The notes below the pieces were generated by a model, which saw only the letters and a list, made by a program, of their open reading frames with translations, had not been told where the DNA came from and ran no database searches. The position numbers and the translations under genes were made by a program. DNA of 64,000 nt from Trichostrongylus colubriformis. Taxonomy: Eukaryota > Nematoda > Chromadorea > Rhabditida > Trichostrongylidae. Below are positions 23,769-36,000 of the stretch, in pieces (position 1 is the stretch's first letter; every line of letters begins with the position of its first letter). Location of the stretch: NCBI GenBank assembly GCA_963978905.1, contig OZ022260.1, positions 34,241,326-34,305,325 of the forward strand. Reading direction: 5' to 3'.

Positions 23769-24098
23769 AGGTGAGCTTCGCGATCGCGATCGCGATACAT
23801 CGCGTTACGGGGTACCGGTGCGAAGCGGGCTATGGGCAAAATGATGTAAAAGGAATTTTACAGCAATCAATAGATTCCACATTTGTGCTGAGGGGTAGAC
23901 TAACAACCTTCACTACAAAGGCTCATCACAGCAATACAGTAGGTATCGATATGCATGCAATAAGCTCTATAGAATGTAAGCGTCTGCAATTGTGTCCATC
24001 CACTGGTGTGGTCCATCACATTGTCCGGCCCTTCGTACGAAAATCGACAATTACGACCCATGGCACATGGTGCTGCAGTTTCTCAACTTCCGCGACTT

Positions 24099-24528
24099 AA
24101 AGGAATCGTCCACGGGAAATGAGTTTTTGTGTTACCCATATGTCTATGTTGTATTTGCCTAATGTTGGCCTCATGCAAAATTTCACGCGAAAAAATGTGA
24201 ATCTGGCTGAGATACAGCACCACAAAGTGCGGTCCCAATGGGCGGGGCCTCCGTGTAAAAGCCTCATCTCGTCTTCCGCCGCCGTTGGGAACGGAGAGTA
24301 GGACTGTTTACGTAACCTTCTGTTCCTACAATGCGTCTCCGACCACGGCGGACGCGGTACGAGGCTTTTACACGGAGGCCCCGCCCACTGGGACCGCACT
24401 TTGTGGTGCTGTATCTCAGCCAGATTCACATTTTTTCGCGTGAAATTTTGCATGAGGCAAACATTAGGCAAACACAACATAAATACATGGGTAACACAGA
24501 AACTCATTTTCCGTGGACTATTCCTTTA
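24099..24528. mobile_element. Foldback MITE (AAAGGAATCGTCCACGG ends), copy 1
   Basis: The two ~190-bp arms are nearly perfect inverted copies, so the same peptide (starting MSFCVTH) is open on both strands. Ends: AAAGGAATCGTCCACGGGAA and, inverted, 'ggactattccttt'. A second copy of the same family lies at 41668-42099. No protein-coding role. Confidence 0.85.
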
Positions 24529-26437
24529 ATCATTCAGTGGGATCCCATCACTTGTTTTCAGCTCTTTGCTTAGAGATCTATGATTTCAATCGAAGTCGAC
24601 CGATAGGAATTCATTGAAGTTCTGCAGCAGGTTCACCTATTGGTGTGGCTCGCTGACCATTGTCCAGAATTTCATCTTCTATGAGTCTACACACTCAAAG
24701 GTATGATCTATGAGCCGCTTCTAGCTTGTCCCACAGTGGGGGAGGCTGACATGGTCCATATGCTACCTGTTAATCTCTTGGCAGGACCCACCCAAGCCTA
24801 ACTTGACCTAATTTCTCCGCTCGTTCTTCAAGTACTACTGAGTTTCGGGTGCACAGACAGACAATATGACAGACACACCAAACTTGTGGTTTATATATAG
24901 GTTATGATGATTTTTCATCTGCTACATACACCTTTCACTCATTTTGGCCCACCTTATCCCGACTCCTAGGCTCTCCTGGAACGAATTATAGGATTCAAAT
25001 TTCAACACCGAACATTTAAACGCGCTCCCCCCCCCCCCAACCCACAGTGGGGGAGTCTGACATAGTCCGTATGCTACCTGTTCATCTCTTACCAAGATCC
25101 ACCCAAGTTTGACTTGATCTGACTTCTCCGCTTGTTCTTCAGGTAGTGCTGAGTTTCGGGTGCACAGACACAACATGACAGACACGCCAAACTCCTGGTT
25201 CATATATAGGTTATGATTATTCATCCGTTACATACACCCTTCACGCATTTCGGCACACCTTATCCTGACTCCTGGGCTCTTTGGAACGATTTATAGAATT
25301 TGCATACAAACACCGAACATTTTAACGCAGGCCCGTCCACAGTGTCCACAGTGGGCGGAGTCTGACATGGTCCGTATGCTACCTGTTCATCTCTTAGCAA
25401 GATCCACCCAACTTTGACTTGATCTGACTTCTCCGCTTGTTCTTCAGGTAGTGCGGAGTTTCGGGTGCACAGACACAACATGACAGACACGCCAAACTCC
25501 TGGTTCATATATAGGTTATGATTCTTCATCCGTTACATATACCCTTCACTCATTTTGGCCCACCTTATCCTGACTCCTGGGCTCTTTGGAACGATTTATA
25601 GCTTGCATACAAACACCGAACATTTTAACGCAGGCCCCGTCCACAGTGTCCACAGTGGGCGGAGTCTGAAATGGTCCAGTAAAGTAGTGTGCAGTGAAGA
25701 CACCTCCTGCACAAAAACCAATATTTTCAATCAATATCGACCGGTGTTGCATGATGTTGTAGTATTTCAGCTTAGTAGGGCACTTAATCAATATTATGGT
25801 CCATGAGCCGTTTCCAGCCTTCTGCACAAACACTGATAATTTCAATCAACACCGTAGCGAAGGCTCCACCTAACGTGATCATTTGGCATTATTTATGCCA
25901 CTTGAGCTGTTACACATTATTTCGGTTTTTACCCGGTTCTTAGAGCGCTTTAGAGAAGAATTATAATGTTTCATGAGTGAATACGACTTCGATTGCTCGC
26001 TCCTCCCACTAAGGGCGGGTCGTCACCCACTTCAGATATGCTGAGCACAGCTCAGATCTCGCTGACCTCCACCGATTTTCCTCGGTCTCTGCACTGCTTT
26101 GAAGTCGGGTTATGAACATTGATGCTTAGCACCGCTCACTTGGAGCGCGCTCCGCTCATTGAAGGTGGGTTTCCCTCAACTGCTACATATACTCGAATCT
26201 CATCTTGGTTCACCATCTCCCGATGAGATTCTCCCTTCTTTTGAGACGATTCGAGGACAATGTGGCGCACGCCCGCCTACTGTGTGCGGATTCCGTGTGC
26301 GCCCTGCACATCTTGGACCGTGCCCGACCCGACTCAAACTTGATCTGACTTCCCCCACTTGTCTTTCTCGTAAAACCGAGAATCGAGCGGGCAGACAAAC
26401 ATCCGCGCAAACAAACACACCAAACTCCTGGTTCATA

Positions 26438-27963
26438 CACTGGTGTGCAAAACTTAGGGACGAAAGCAACTTTCGATCACTGTGCCTCTGCCAGACAACA
26501 TAGCTCGATGAAATTCATATCATATCAAGAGAGAACCTTAACGATATTGTACGAAAAGCAACTGACGAAATTCGCAATGAGACGAATAATTTATAACATT
26601 TTTACTCAACCATGTCGATTACACATAAGTCTTCACGATTTATCCTGGTACTACAAAAAAAGTCACACGGATCTTATTAGGGTGTGTGATCACCACGGAC
26701 AGCTATACATGCTCTGCAACGGGATCTCATACTCTCCACGAGGTTGGTAATGAGTTCCTGAGGCAGGGCATTCCACTCCTCAATCACCGCATTTGACAAT
26801 TGCTGGATCGTCATTGGTGCATTTGGTCGTGCCGCAATGCCTCTACTCAGTGCATCCTACACTTGTTCGATGGGATTTAGGTCGGGGGAACTGGCGGGCC
26901 ACTCCATTCGCCGGATGTCCTCTGTTTTAGAAGCTCCTTCACCTGTGCTGTTCGATGCGGTCGCGCATTGTCATCCATGAAAATGAATTCAGGGCCGATT
27001 GCAGCTCTGAAAAGACGGGCATGATCTAAGAGGACTTCGTCGCAGTAACGCTGACTGGTGAGGGTTCCATGCTCAAAAATCTGGAGGTCAGTACGGCCAT
27101 GCAACATGATGCTACCATAACACCTCAACCACTAGTACGATCACGTTCGACAATGTTTCCGGGGGAGTTGCGTGTTCCCACCTCTCGCCATATGAGGATG
27201 CATCCAGAATCACTGCACAGACTGAACCTGCTCTCATCTGAAAAGAGCACACGGCTCCGTTCCTCATCGGTCCATTCGCCATGCTCCTGGCACCACCGTA
27301 AACGGTCTCGTCGATGCGCGGTGGTCAAAGGAACACAACGTAACGGTCGTCGGACGAAGAGACTGGCCACCATGTAGTCGTCTTGCCACTTAGTACGTGA
27401 GATGGCTTGTCCTAGAGTCCTGTTAAACGTCGTTGCAATAGCCGAAGCCGACCGACGAGGATCTCTTCTTGCCTGCTGCACACTGTAGCGGTCTTCCTTC
27501 GGTGTAATTGTCCTTGGTCGACCATCTCCTCTTCTTCGGGCAGCAGTACTAAAGGTTCGGAACGCTCTCTATGCAAGTGAAACAACGATGTGAGCGATAC
27601 CGAACTCCTGGGCTACACTCGTCACGGTTCGACCTTCTTCGAGTTTCCTTATGATCCTTTTTCGAATGAAGTCATACAGATGCTCTCCTCAGGACATGAT
27701 GTATCGAAGGATACCACCACAGTTCCTTGCAGCTACTCGTTGATAGAGAAAAATTTTTTTCATACCTATAGACTGCCTCGATTTGCGCGGTCGGCCACAT
27801 TTGGCACTTTATTCAAGCTCTTCTTCCACCGAGAAAAGTCTAGTTTCCTGTGCCTATCCCTTACGCGAGTGGCAACATGCACCCACACTTTCATTTACTT
27901 CCACCCAGTCATTAGTGTTTTATGTTACTTTATCCATCTCGTCCCTAAGTTTTGCACACCAGG
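26438..27963 (-). mobile_element. Degenerate Tc1-like element with transposase pseudogene
   Basis: The ends are inverted: CACTGGTGTGCAAAACTTAG at the left and CCTGGTGTGCAAAACTTAGG read back from 27963, flanked by TA (26436-26437, 27964-27965). It interrupts one of the 'ctggttcatatataggg' repeat termini. On the minus strand it encodes a Tc1-type transposase: an HTH region with KLEEGRTVTSVAQEFGI near 27650, a GRPRTITPKEDR linker, WQDDYMVAS and RLRWCQEHGEWTDEE, the catalytic segment VLFSDESRFSL near 27260, and FMDDNARPHRTAQ near 26975. A stop after FGIAHIVVSLA, another after ERDRTSG (27125) and a frameshift there show the gene is broken. Confidence 0.9.
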
Positions 27964-28976
27964 TATATAGGGTATGATAGGTTGAGGCTAGAGGATTTCA
28001 ACTTCTTGGGCACCCACTCAATGGTATGGTTGATAAGCCGTTATCAGCCTTCTCTCAAAAACCAAAATTTTCAATCAATATCCCTGCTTAGTCTCCGTCT
28101 ACCCTTTTGATTTGGTATATTTTTGTTACGGCTGAACATTGCTCAGCATTGGTCCCCAGATCCCTATGCAGAGGAAGTATAATTTCTCATGACTGAACAC
28201 TTCATCTATTGCATGCTCCGCTCCTGAAGGCGATCTCTCTCACCTGCGACAAACACTATAAACTCGCCTACACCCCTTTCCCTTTTTGGCGACGTCCGGG
28301 CTCTTTTGGAAGGACTTATAGAATTCTCCGCATAAACACCGATAATTAAAACGCATGTCCCTCCCTAGGAGGACAGAGGACTTTCACATGGTCCATGTGC
28401 GCTCTTTACATCTCCTACTACCATGAACCCCCAACCCAGCGTTGACCTAACCTCTCCCGCTTGTTTCTCAGATTATGTCGAGTTTTGGGTGGGCCGACAA
28501 ACAAAATATCAGACAAACCAATTTCCTGGTTTATATATAGGTCATGATGAAAGGTTATGATTTCTAGACTGCTCTGTAGCCGAGTTATGAACTTAATGGT
28601 GGTAAGCACCGCCTATTTGGAGTACTCTCCGCCCACCGAAGGCGGGCCTCTCTTAACTACACAGGTACAAATTCCCTCACCTCGCCCTTACTCAAGTTTT
28701 CTCGACGTTCGGATTCTTTTGGAACGATTTATCGAATTTTCGGCGCTGTCGCAAAGAGAGAGGGGGGGTGCATGCCACATAAACTAAGCCTAGAAGAAGA
28801 AAGGAATCATCTCTTTCTTTAAGCCTTGGACAAAAAATGCGCGATTCACCCCTCACGGATCCCTCCGAGATGCCTAGATATGCAGCGTTCTGTGAGATGT
28901 CCTTCATTGCGAAAGCATCAATTTTTCACCCAAACACCGAACATTTTGACCGCAAACCCCACCCACAATAAGCTTA

Positions 28977-29987
28977 CAAGGGAGGGTCATCAGGTCAGTC
29001 CGGCCTTTTGCGATGGGATGTATACCACTGTACTCGTCTTGGGACGAGAAACTCAAATCTGCCTTCCAAATTTGCGAAACGATTCTGTGAGCAAAGTTAT
29101 GAAGGGTAGTCTCCCGACATGGTCGACTCTCTCTCTCGCATGTTCGCATGAGTGGACGTGGAATGCTAGCACAGCAAGGTGAGTTGTGGTGTACTGGATA
29201 CGATGGTTGTTTCACAGGAGATGGGTCGCAAGTTCGGATCCTTTGTGCGACTGCTCTTTTGCTTTTTCTCCCTTCAGCTCATATGAACCCAGAAAGTGCG
29301 TATTAGTAAGTATTTGAAAGGTTTACCTCTTCATTCAACATCAAGAGGGGACAAAATTTCACGTTTCCTGATTTATGCATTTTTTCAAGACTTTCATTTA
29401 TAGAGGGCATGTGGTACGTTATATCCTTGTTTTTCTTTATTCGTTGTGCACACTGTGAGAGATTGTACTGTTTCGCCCACTTTGTGCAGGAATACCACAT
29501 GTGTTCGTAAATTACTGGTTTTCAAATATTCTTGTATCTCCTATTCACCATATGCCCTCTATAAATGAAAGTCTTGAAAAAATGCATTAATCAGGAAACG
29601 TGAAATTTCGTCCCCTCTTGATGTTGAATGAAGAGGTAAACCTTTCAAATACTTACTAATTCGCACTTTCTGGGTTCATATGAGCTGAAGGGAGAAAAAG
29701 CAAAAGAGGAGTTGCACAAAGGATCCGAACTTGCGACCCATCTCCTGTGAAACAACCATCGTATCCAGTACACCACAACTCACTTTGCTGTGCTAGCATT
29801 CCACGTCCACTCATGCGAACATGCGAGAGAGAGAGTCGACCATGTCGGGAGACTACCCTTCATAACTTTGCTCACAGAATCGTTTCGCAAATTTGGAAGG
29901 CAGATTTGAGTTTCTCGTCCCAAGACGAGTACAGTGGTATACATCCCATCGCAAAAGGCCGGACTGACCTGATGACCCTCCCTTGTT
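28977..29987. mobile_element. Foldback element with ~435-bp inverted arms
   Basis: 28977-29411 and 29551-29987 are inverted copies with few differences, around a ~140-bp loop. Outer ends are 'acaagggagggtcatcagg' and its complement. Both arms encode the same peptide (MKQPSYPVHHNS...) on opposite strands, which is a consequence of the symmetry rather than a gene. It sits inside the repeat array. Confidence 0.83.
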
Positions 29988-30675
29988 AGTCCCAGATGTT
30001 CCCCGCTCCTTTTTCAGGCGGCACTGAATCTCGGAGAGACACACCAAACTTCTGGTTTATAAATAGGGCATGACAGATTCTAATGACGATATGCTGAATA
30101 CAGCCTAGACCTCGCTCCGTCTTCTGGAGCTGGCCCTCTATTAATTGCTACACACCCTAAACTCGACTTTACCCACTTTTCCTGAGGTTCCAACAATTTT
30201 GAGACAAATTATAGAATTTCACACCCAAACACTGGTCATTTTGGCGCAAGCCCCGCCTACGGCGGGTGGAGTCCTACATGTGAGCATGCGCGCTATGTAC
30301 ACGGAACGCGTCTCAACCAACGTGAACTTGACTTGACCTTTAAATTGCCTTTCTGGCAAAACCGAGAATCGAGCGGGCAGCCAACAATGCGTACAAACAA
30401 ACACACTAAACTCCTGGTTTATATATAGGGTATGATATCATCTTGGTCCACCCTCTCCCGACATCCGGGCAATTTTGAGACGATGCGGCGCACACCCCGC
30501 CCACTGTAGGCGAAGTCCCACGTTGCGCTCTGTACATCTTGGACCATGCCCCACCCAACCTAAACTTGACCTGACCTCCCCAAGTTGTCTTTCTGGTAAA
30601 ACCAAGAATCGAGCGGGCAGACAAACAAACATTCGTTCAAAGAAACACACCATACTCCTGGTTTATATATAGGGT

Positions 30676-31165
30676 TTTATTGATCGGTGATGCATGACGT
30701 TGTGGAATTTCAACTTTTCTGAGGGCACTCAATCAATAGTCTGGTCCATAAGCCGTTTCCAGCTTTCTGCACAAAAACCGACATTTTCAATCAATATTGA
30801 TCGGTGATGCATGATGTTGTAGGATTTCAACTTTTATGAGGGCACTGAATCAATAGTATGGTCCATAAGCCGTTTCCAGCTTTTTGCACAAAAACCGATA
30901 TTTTCAATCAATATCGATCGGTGATGCATGATGTTGTGGAATTTGATCTTTTATGAGGGCACTTAATCAATAGTATGGTCCATAAGCCGTTTCCAGCTTT
31001 CTGCACAAAAACCGATATTTTCAATAAATATCGATCGGTGATGCATGATGTTGTGGAATTTCAAGTTTTATGAGGGCACTCAATCAGTAGTATGGTCCAT
31101 GAGCCGTTTCCAGCCTTCTGCACAAAAACCGATATTCTCGATCAATGTCGGTCGATTCAATCAAT
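30676..31165 (+). repeat. 117-bp minisatellite, about four copies
   Basis: The phrase GATCGGTGATGCATGA starts at 30682, 30799, 30916 and 31033, exactly 117 bases apart each time. Each unit also holds 'atgagggcactcaatcaata', 'ccataagccgtttccagc' and 'gcacaaaaaccgatatttt'. Single diverged relatives of the unit occur at about 25680-25850 and 28000-28085. Confidence 0.92.
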
Positions 31166-31295
31166 ATCGATAGAGTCCATGTGCGCTTTGTACATCTCCT
31201 ACCATTTCCCACCCAACCCACACTTTAACCGACCTCTCCCGCTAATTTCCGAAGGTATATCGAGCGTCGAGTACCTCAAACTTGGGTAATTAAAC

Positions 31296-31322
31296 CGGAC
31301 AGACAGACAGACAGACAGACAT
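31296..31322 (+). repeat. (ACAG)n microsatellite
   Basis: Six perfect ACAG units in 'gacagacagacagacagacagac', next to the last repeat terminus of the array. Shorter gacagaca blocks appear at the same place in other units. Confidence 0.85.
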
Positions 31323-31365
31323 CATTACAAACACACCAAACTCCTGGTTTATATATAGGGTATGA

Positions 31366-31945
31366 TTATTCAAATCGCTCAAGTTTTTGCTGTTTTTAAG
31401 ACATACAAATGCAGTACTCGCAAAAGTTGCATTTTGGTTATCTTCTCTTCCTCGCCTACCATCGAGATTGGAGAAAATGTGCATATATGCATTCGATGGA
31501 GCTCTTTTTGGTCTACGAGATGATACCACCCTTCCTTTGTTTCCTCTCATATTTTAGCATGTAGAAATAAGTTTCCACTTGTTTTTCAACTCAAAACTGC
31601 GTAGTGAAAATGACTTTTTGGCACAACGGTTCGTATTATTCGATAGAACTCTTCTCGCTCTACAAGGCAGTGTTTACGTTTTATGTTAGAATTGATCTTT
31701 GCCACTTTTTAGATCACTTAGAAGCCGACGAAATCGGGCATTTCGGACTACATGTGTCAAAAATGCTCGATTTCATCGAATTTATACGATCTAAAAATGA
31801 CAAACGTTAATTCTAACAAAAACAACAACACTGTCTTGTAGAGCGAGAAGAGCTCTATCGAAATCTCATATAAGCTTTGGCGAAAGATGAAGGAAACAAT
31901 GTGAAAAACGGGGTTTAAAAAACCGCGGGATTTTATTCCTCAGCC
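31366..31945 (+). mobile_element. Right fragment of the mariner-ended foldback element (copy 2)
   Basis: Resumes the intact element with 'attcaaatcgctcaagt', passes through the left-arm centre and the symmetric midpoint (about 31735), and returns along a shortened right arm to 'ggtttaaaaaaccgcgg' and 'ttattcctcagccaata' at 31945. Together with 23504-23768 it reconstructs one element. Confidence 0.83.
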
Positions 31946-33030
31946 AATACATATCGGTCAAGTAGTTCACGCGATCGCGCGACTCGCGCGATTCACCTAG
32001 AAAGGATAAGAGACATATCGATTGGGTGAATGATACGCTCGAATCGCAAGGGTCTCAATCGCGAATTCTGTACATGCCTGAAATAAGGGGTGTTTCCCAA
32101 CCAAAAATGGTTCTCGAGAAGGCTTGACGAGAAAATGCAAAGTGCTTACATGACGTCATTATTTGAAATTTCCTTATTATGTTTCTCCATGCTGTCCAGA
32201 TATTCAACACCCCATATGCAGTACGCCTTGAAATTCACGGGCATGTTGTCCCCTCCCCCTCTCTCTCCAGGACAACGTCGCAGAAACTGGCTAGAGACAA
32301 GTGGCGCTGCTACCATGTGCATGGTTCGAGGTTCAACTCCTTAAATCAAGGACGGCTGTGGAGTAGATTCAGTACCAGATAAGGTCGCTGGCTTGCTTAT
32401 TCGTCGGAAGGGGCCACTCCACCTGCATTTCTGAATGGAAGTAGCATGTAGTTAATCCCGAAAATGACATCAAATGACAATGCCCAAGCAGCCTGACCAC
32501 TTCCTTCCGATTTTTTTTTTACCTAAAATCTCACGGGTTCGGAAAGAATGCGAAGAAGGAAATGACTATGACGGACTAGGATACACGGCTGAGCGGTGGA
32601 TTTAGTGTGAAATGATTATTTCTCAGGAAATGGGACGTATTGCTGTGAAAAAGGGAAGAAATCGCTTCAGTTCGTTCTGTTCTAGGAATCGAGAGCCGTG
32701 TTTCGCTGGCATTGTGGATTGATTGCCTTGTTCTCGATTAATAAGCTACAATCGACCGTCTCATTTCGAAGATGGTTCGCTACGCCTCATTCTTCATTAT
32801 ACTGCATGGTTAGATCTTCATTCCCCTAGAATAATCTTTTGAAAATTTAATAAGTTAACCAAATTATTATTGCCAATTACAACCCTGATTTGATCTCGAT
32901 TCAGCTTTTACAAAAGAAAATTTGCTTTAATCTCGCATAATTCTCCGTTGACCATCCAAAAAAGCTATTGGTTACACAGCCATCCCACTGTGCAGGATTT
33001 ATGAGACATTTTTAGCAGATCTCGGCAGTC
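31946..33030. other. Intergenic, upstream of the acyl-CoA synthetase
   Basis: About 31975-32055 is a 'cgcgattcacctag' repeat related to 18660-18790 and 22560-22660. The rest shows no exon features. The stretch 32090-32380 is open in two frames but has no recognisable domain. Promoter of the downstream gene presumably lies in the right half. Confidence 0.5.
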
Positions 33031-36000
33031 ATGGCGATTGTGTCTCATTTACATTTCGTTAAATTCCCATCGAAGCACACCTCCTTCACCCGAGCTCTAC
33101 TCGACTACATATCCTCGTACGGGGAGAAGATAGTGCTGGTAGGTTCATGTCATCACAGCTATCAACTGTTTCAGGGTTGTTCAAAAGAGTCTCGTCTGTA
33201 TAGCTGACACAACCATGCTATTTATGGAACTATTTACTTTTTGTAATTCTGTGTTTTCTTTCATGTTTCTTCACCTTATGGCCTTTATTGCTTCTTAAAA
33301 AAATTGGATAAGTCTCTAACAGTCTCTGGCGGCACTCTGACAGCCTATGCACGCTGCCCAATTTTTAGGGAAAAAATCGTCAAAAATAACAACTGCGCTT
33401 GAGTTTTGAGAAAAAAACGGCGTTATGTGGATACGGAAAGAGGAGATTTCAAGCCAATGTACACACGGTCCATTTCACAGCGGTAGATAGGGCGTGGCCT
33501 GAGTGGCGAGAATGAGTGTAGCAAGAGTGAGAGTGTGTGGCGAGTGAAAGAGTTTGATACATACTCATCGAAGTCCGTAGACCACGCCCTATCAAGCGCT
33601 CCGAAATGGACTGTAAATTCATAGATCAGCACAATAAAACAAGTCACACAAGGTTTGGGTGGGGCGATACGAAAAAAATAGGTGTAAAGCAAGAGGCTGT
33701 GGAATTTACCCAAGCCTGAGAAGTAGGAAGAAAAAACTCCAAGATGCATGGCCCACTTAAAACTCCTCATCTACGCATTGCCAAAGATCTTTGAACAGGA
33801 CTGCTCGAGGTGAAGGGAAGCTTTTTGCACTGGTTTTCAATACCTCTACAGTCCTGATTTTTTCGCCACCTTGCCTAGTCTCCCTCTTTGATTTAGGCCA
33901 CCTGACCAGAAATCTATTTATTCTCCCAGCTGTCATAGGTCACCGATTTCTTTAAGCACAATCCTTCCCCACTCAAATTGATGCGTTGTTGCAGATCGAT
34001 CCATATACGCAGGAGAGACTATCGTTTTCGGCAATACAGTCCGCTGTGAAACGAATTCGCCAACAATTGTATGGGATCACCAAGGTGAATGAAATCTACA
34101 GTTATTTTATGATTATTAAAGGAACATTTTTCGCTGTGATCATCTCCTGTCTTCCATTCTTTTATCTTTTTTCATTCCTTTTTATCATCCTACTATAGAA
34201 CATGTAGTAGCCATCACAGGCGCATAGTTTCATAACATTTCGATTCTTCCTTGCACGAATGTTTTCCTTTGTTGTTTCTGAGGACGTTGTAGCTTGGTTC
34301 AACCTCCGTTACTTGTCCTCAGCTTTCAATGTTATTGATTTGCATTCAATAAATATGATTGGGTCAATGCAAGTGGTGGGGGGAGACGCAAAATCTTTAC
34401 CGGTGTCCAAGCTCCTTTCCCTCCCTAGGCTTAGGCGAAAGCAGATGAGGCAGATGATCTTCACTGTAGAAGGAGAGCATGTGAATCAAAGCCTGCGCCT
34501 AGGGGGGAAGTAGCTTCTACGTCGGTGAAAAATTGCGTCTTCCCCCCTCTCTCCACTTGCATTAACCCTATGATTAATTTTGTTATATGTATAATACGGT
34601 GATGGTAGTTAGGCTGGACATATTGCTTGCACTTGGACAGTTGGAAAGAGGCTACTAAATGGACTTTCCTCTTTCCCAGGCACTGTAGACGTAGTGCCAG
34701 ACTCGTTTGAAACGACAGGGACTCTACTTCTCCTCTCTCAAGTCTCTCACACCAATTCATAAAAGAAGCAGAATGCGTGGCGCAATCTTTAGAAGTCCTT
34801 TGAAGTTGAGTGGATAGGTTAGCAGCTCGGCCTTCAGTTGCCGTCAATTTTTGCGATTTGCGATTTGCGATTCTGTGATTTTGCGGCATCGCACTATGGC
34901 ATGCATACTACGACCTTGAGATTGTGCTCGCAAAATCGCAAAGTCTGACAGCGGCCTTACTGCCGAAGTCGTATTTCAGGGAACTGTCATCGCTTCAATA
35001 TGCGGCAACTCGATCTCAATACTTCTCACTTATCTGGCGGCAATCGATCTGGGCGCCATCATTGTGCCAGTGAATCCGGCATCGAAACAGTGTGAGTGGT
35101 CAGATCTTCAGATTTGCTTGCATCTGGATTAACAGCATACTCCCAATGACTTTTTTTTAAAGTCTGCGCCTTGAACAAGGACCTAGACATGAGCAGAACC
35201 TTATACGGACCGAATACGCGTTCAAAGTCCCGTGTGAAGCGTCATGTGATACGGGGCGCGGGGTGAACATTCCAAGTGAATCCATCTACAACCACATATA
35301 AGCACAAGAAAAGATTGTCAGCCAGCCGAGGAGGCCCTTGCTCTGGATTGTGTCCTATGAGGGGATGCAGTAGTGCATAAAGTACACCCCTGCCCCCTTT
35401 CTCCTAGTGTATCCAAATAGCTCCATAAAGTTTAAAGTTTTTTGACGTCAATCAATCCCTTCTGTGGTGCGCCGCACATTCTAGTTCCATTCAGAATCGT
35501 GATGGCTGGTGAATGTGATGTGGCCTATACAATGATTGCGGTGGCTGGCCGATGTACAAGTCAGTGCCTTTATCCTCCCAGACGAGTGTGGTACCAATTT
35601 ACCGAACACGGAGGGATGGAAGGCTTGATTGGCCTGGGCGGGCGTTGATGCGGGATTTGATCCCCGCACCATGAGAGTGGAGTGCGCGCCACCTGTCACT
35701 ACACCACCTCCGCCCCTCAAATAGCTCCATACTTCGCACAACTCCATCCTTCCTTATACTTCGTAGCCCAGCTTTCAAACTTCTTGCAGATGAACTCGAA
35801 AAGTATCTGGCAGAATGCAAGGTTCAATACGTGATCACAGAAAATGAATATGCCATGAAAATCAGTGAACTTGCACAATCGAAATTCGAAATGATATCGT
35901 CAATCACGCTTGAGGAATTGCTACAACGTGAACCCCTTACATCGGATGCCTCCACAGAACCAAGTGAAGAGGATACGGTAAGGAAAGTTTGCGGATGGAA

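Larger units (their letters stand above)
24720..31357. repeat. Array of diverged repeats sharing the terminus 'ctggtttatatataggg(t)tatga'
   Basis: Nine sites carry this terminus: about 24885, 25197, 25500, 26428 (split by a Tc1-like insertion to 27964), 28530, 30049, 30415, 30657 and 31336. It is preceded by a shared block ending in a 'gacagacacaccaaactc'-like motif and often by 'cccgcccac(a/t)gtgg'. Units around 25030, 25330 and 25640 are ~310 bp apart and very similar. On the minus strand every unit begins TCATACC or similar after an A, the TC start and A/T target expected of Helitrons. No Rep/helicase protein is present. Calling them non-autonomous Helitrons is inference. Confidence 0.6.

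Noticed and set aside
24097..24507. 136-codon minus-strand frame and a matching plus-strand frame
   Set aside because: The same peptide in both directions is a by-product of a foldback MITE.
26438..27963. Functional Tc1 transposase
   Set aside because: In-frame stops in the N-terminal part and at 27125 and a frameshift there break the gene, although the ends are good.
28904..29215. Repeated peptide MKQPSYPVHHNS on two strands
   Set aside because: Explained by the inverted arms of the 28977-29987 element; no independent evidence of coding.
30676..31165. CRISPR-like array
   Set aside because: The 117-bp units are contiguous tandem repeats without unique spacers, in a eukaryotic genome.
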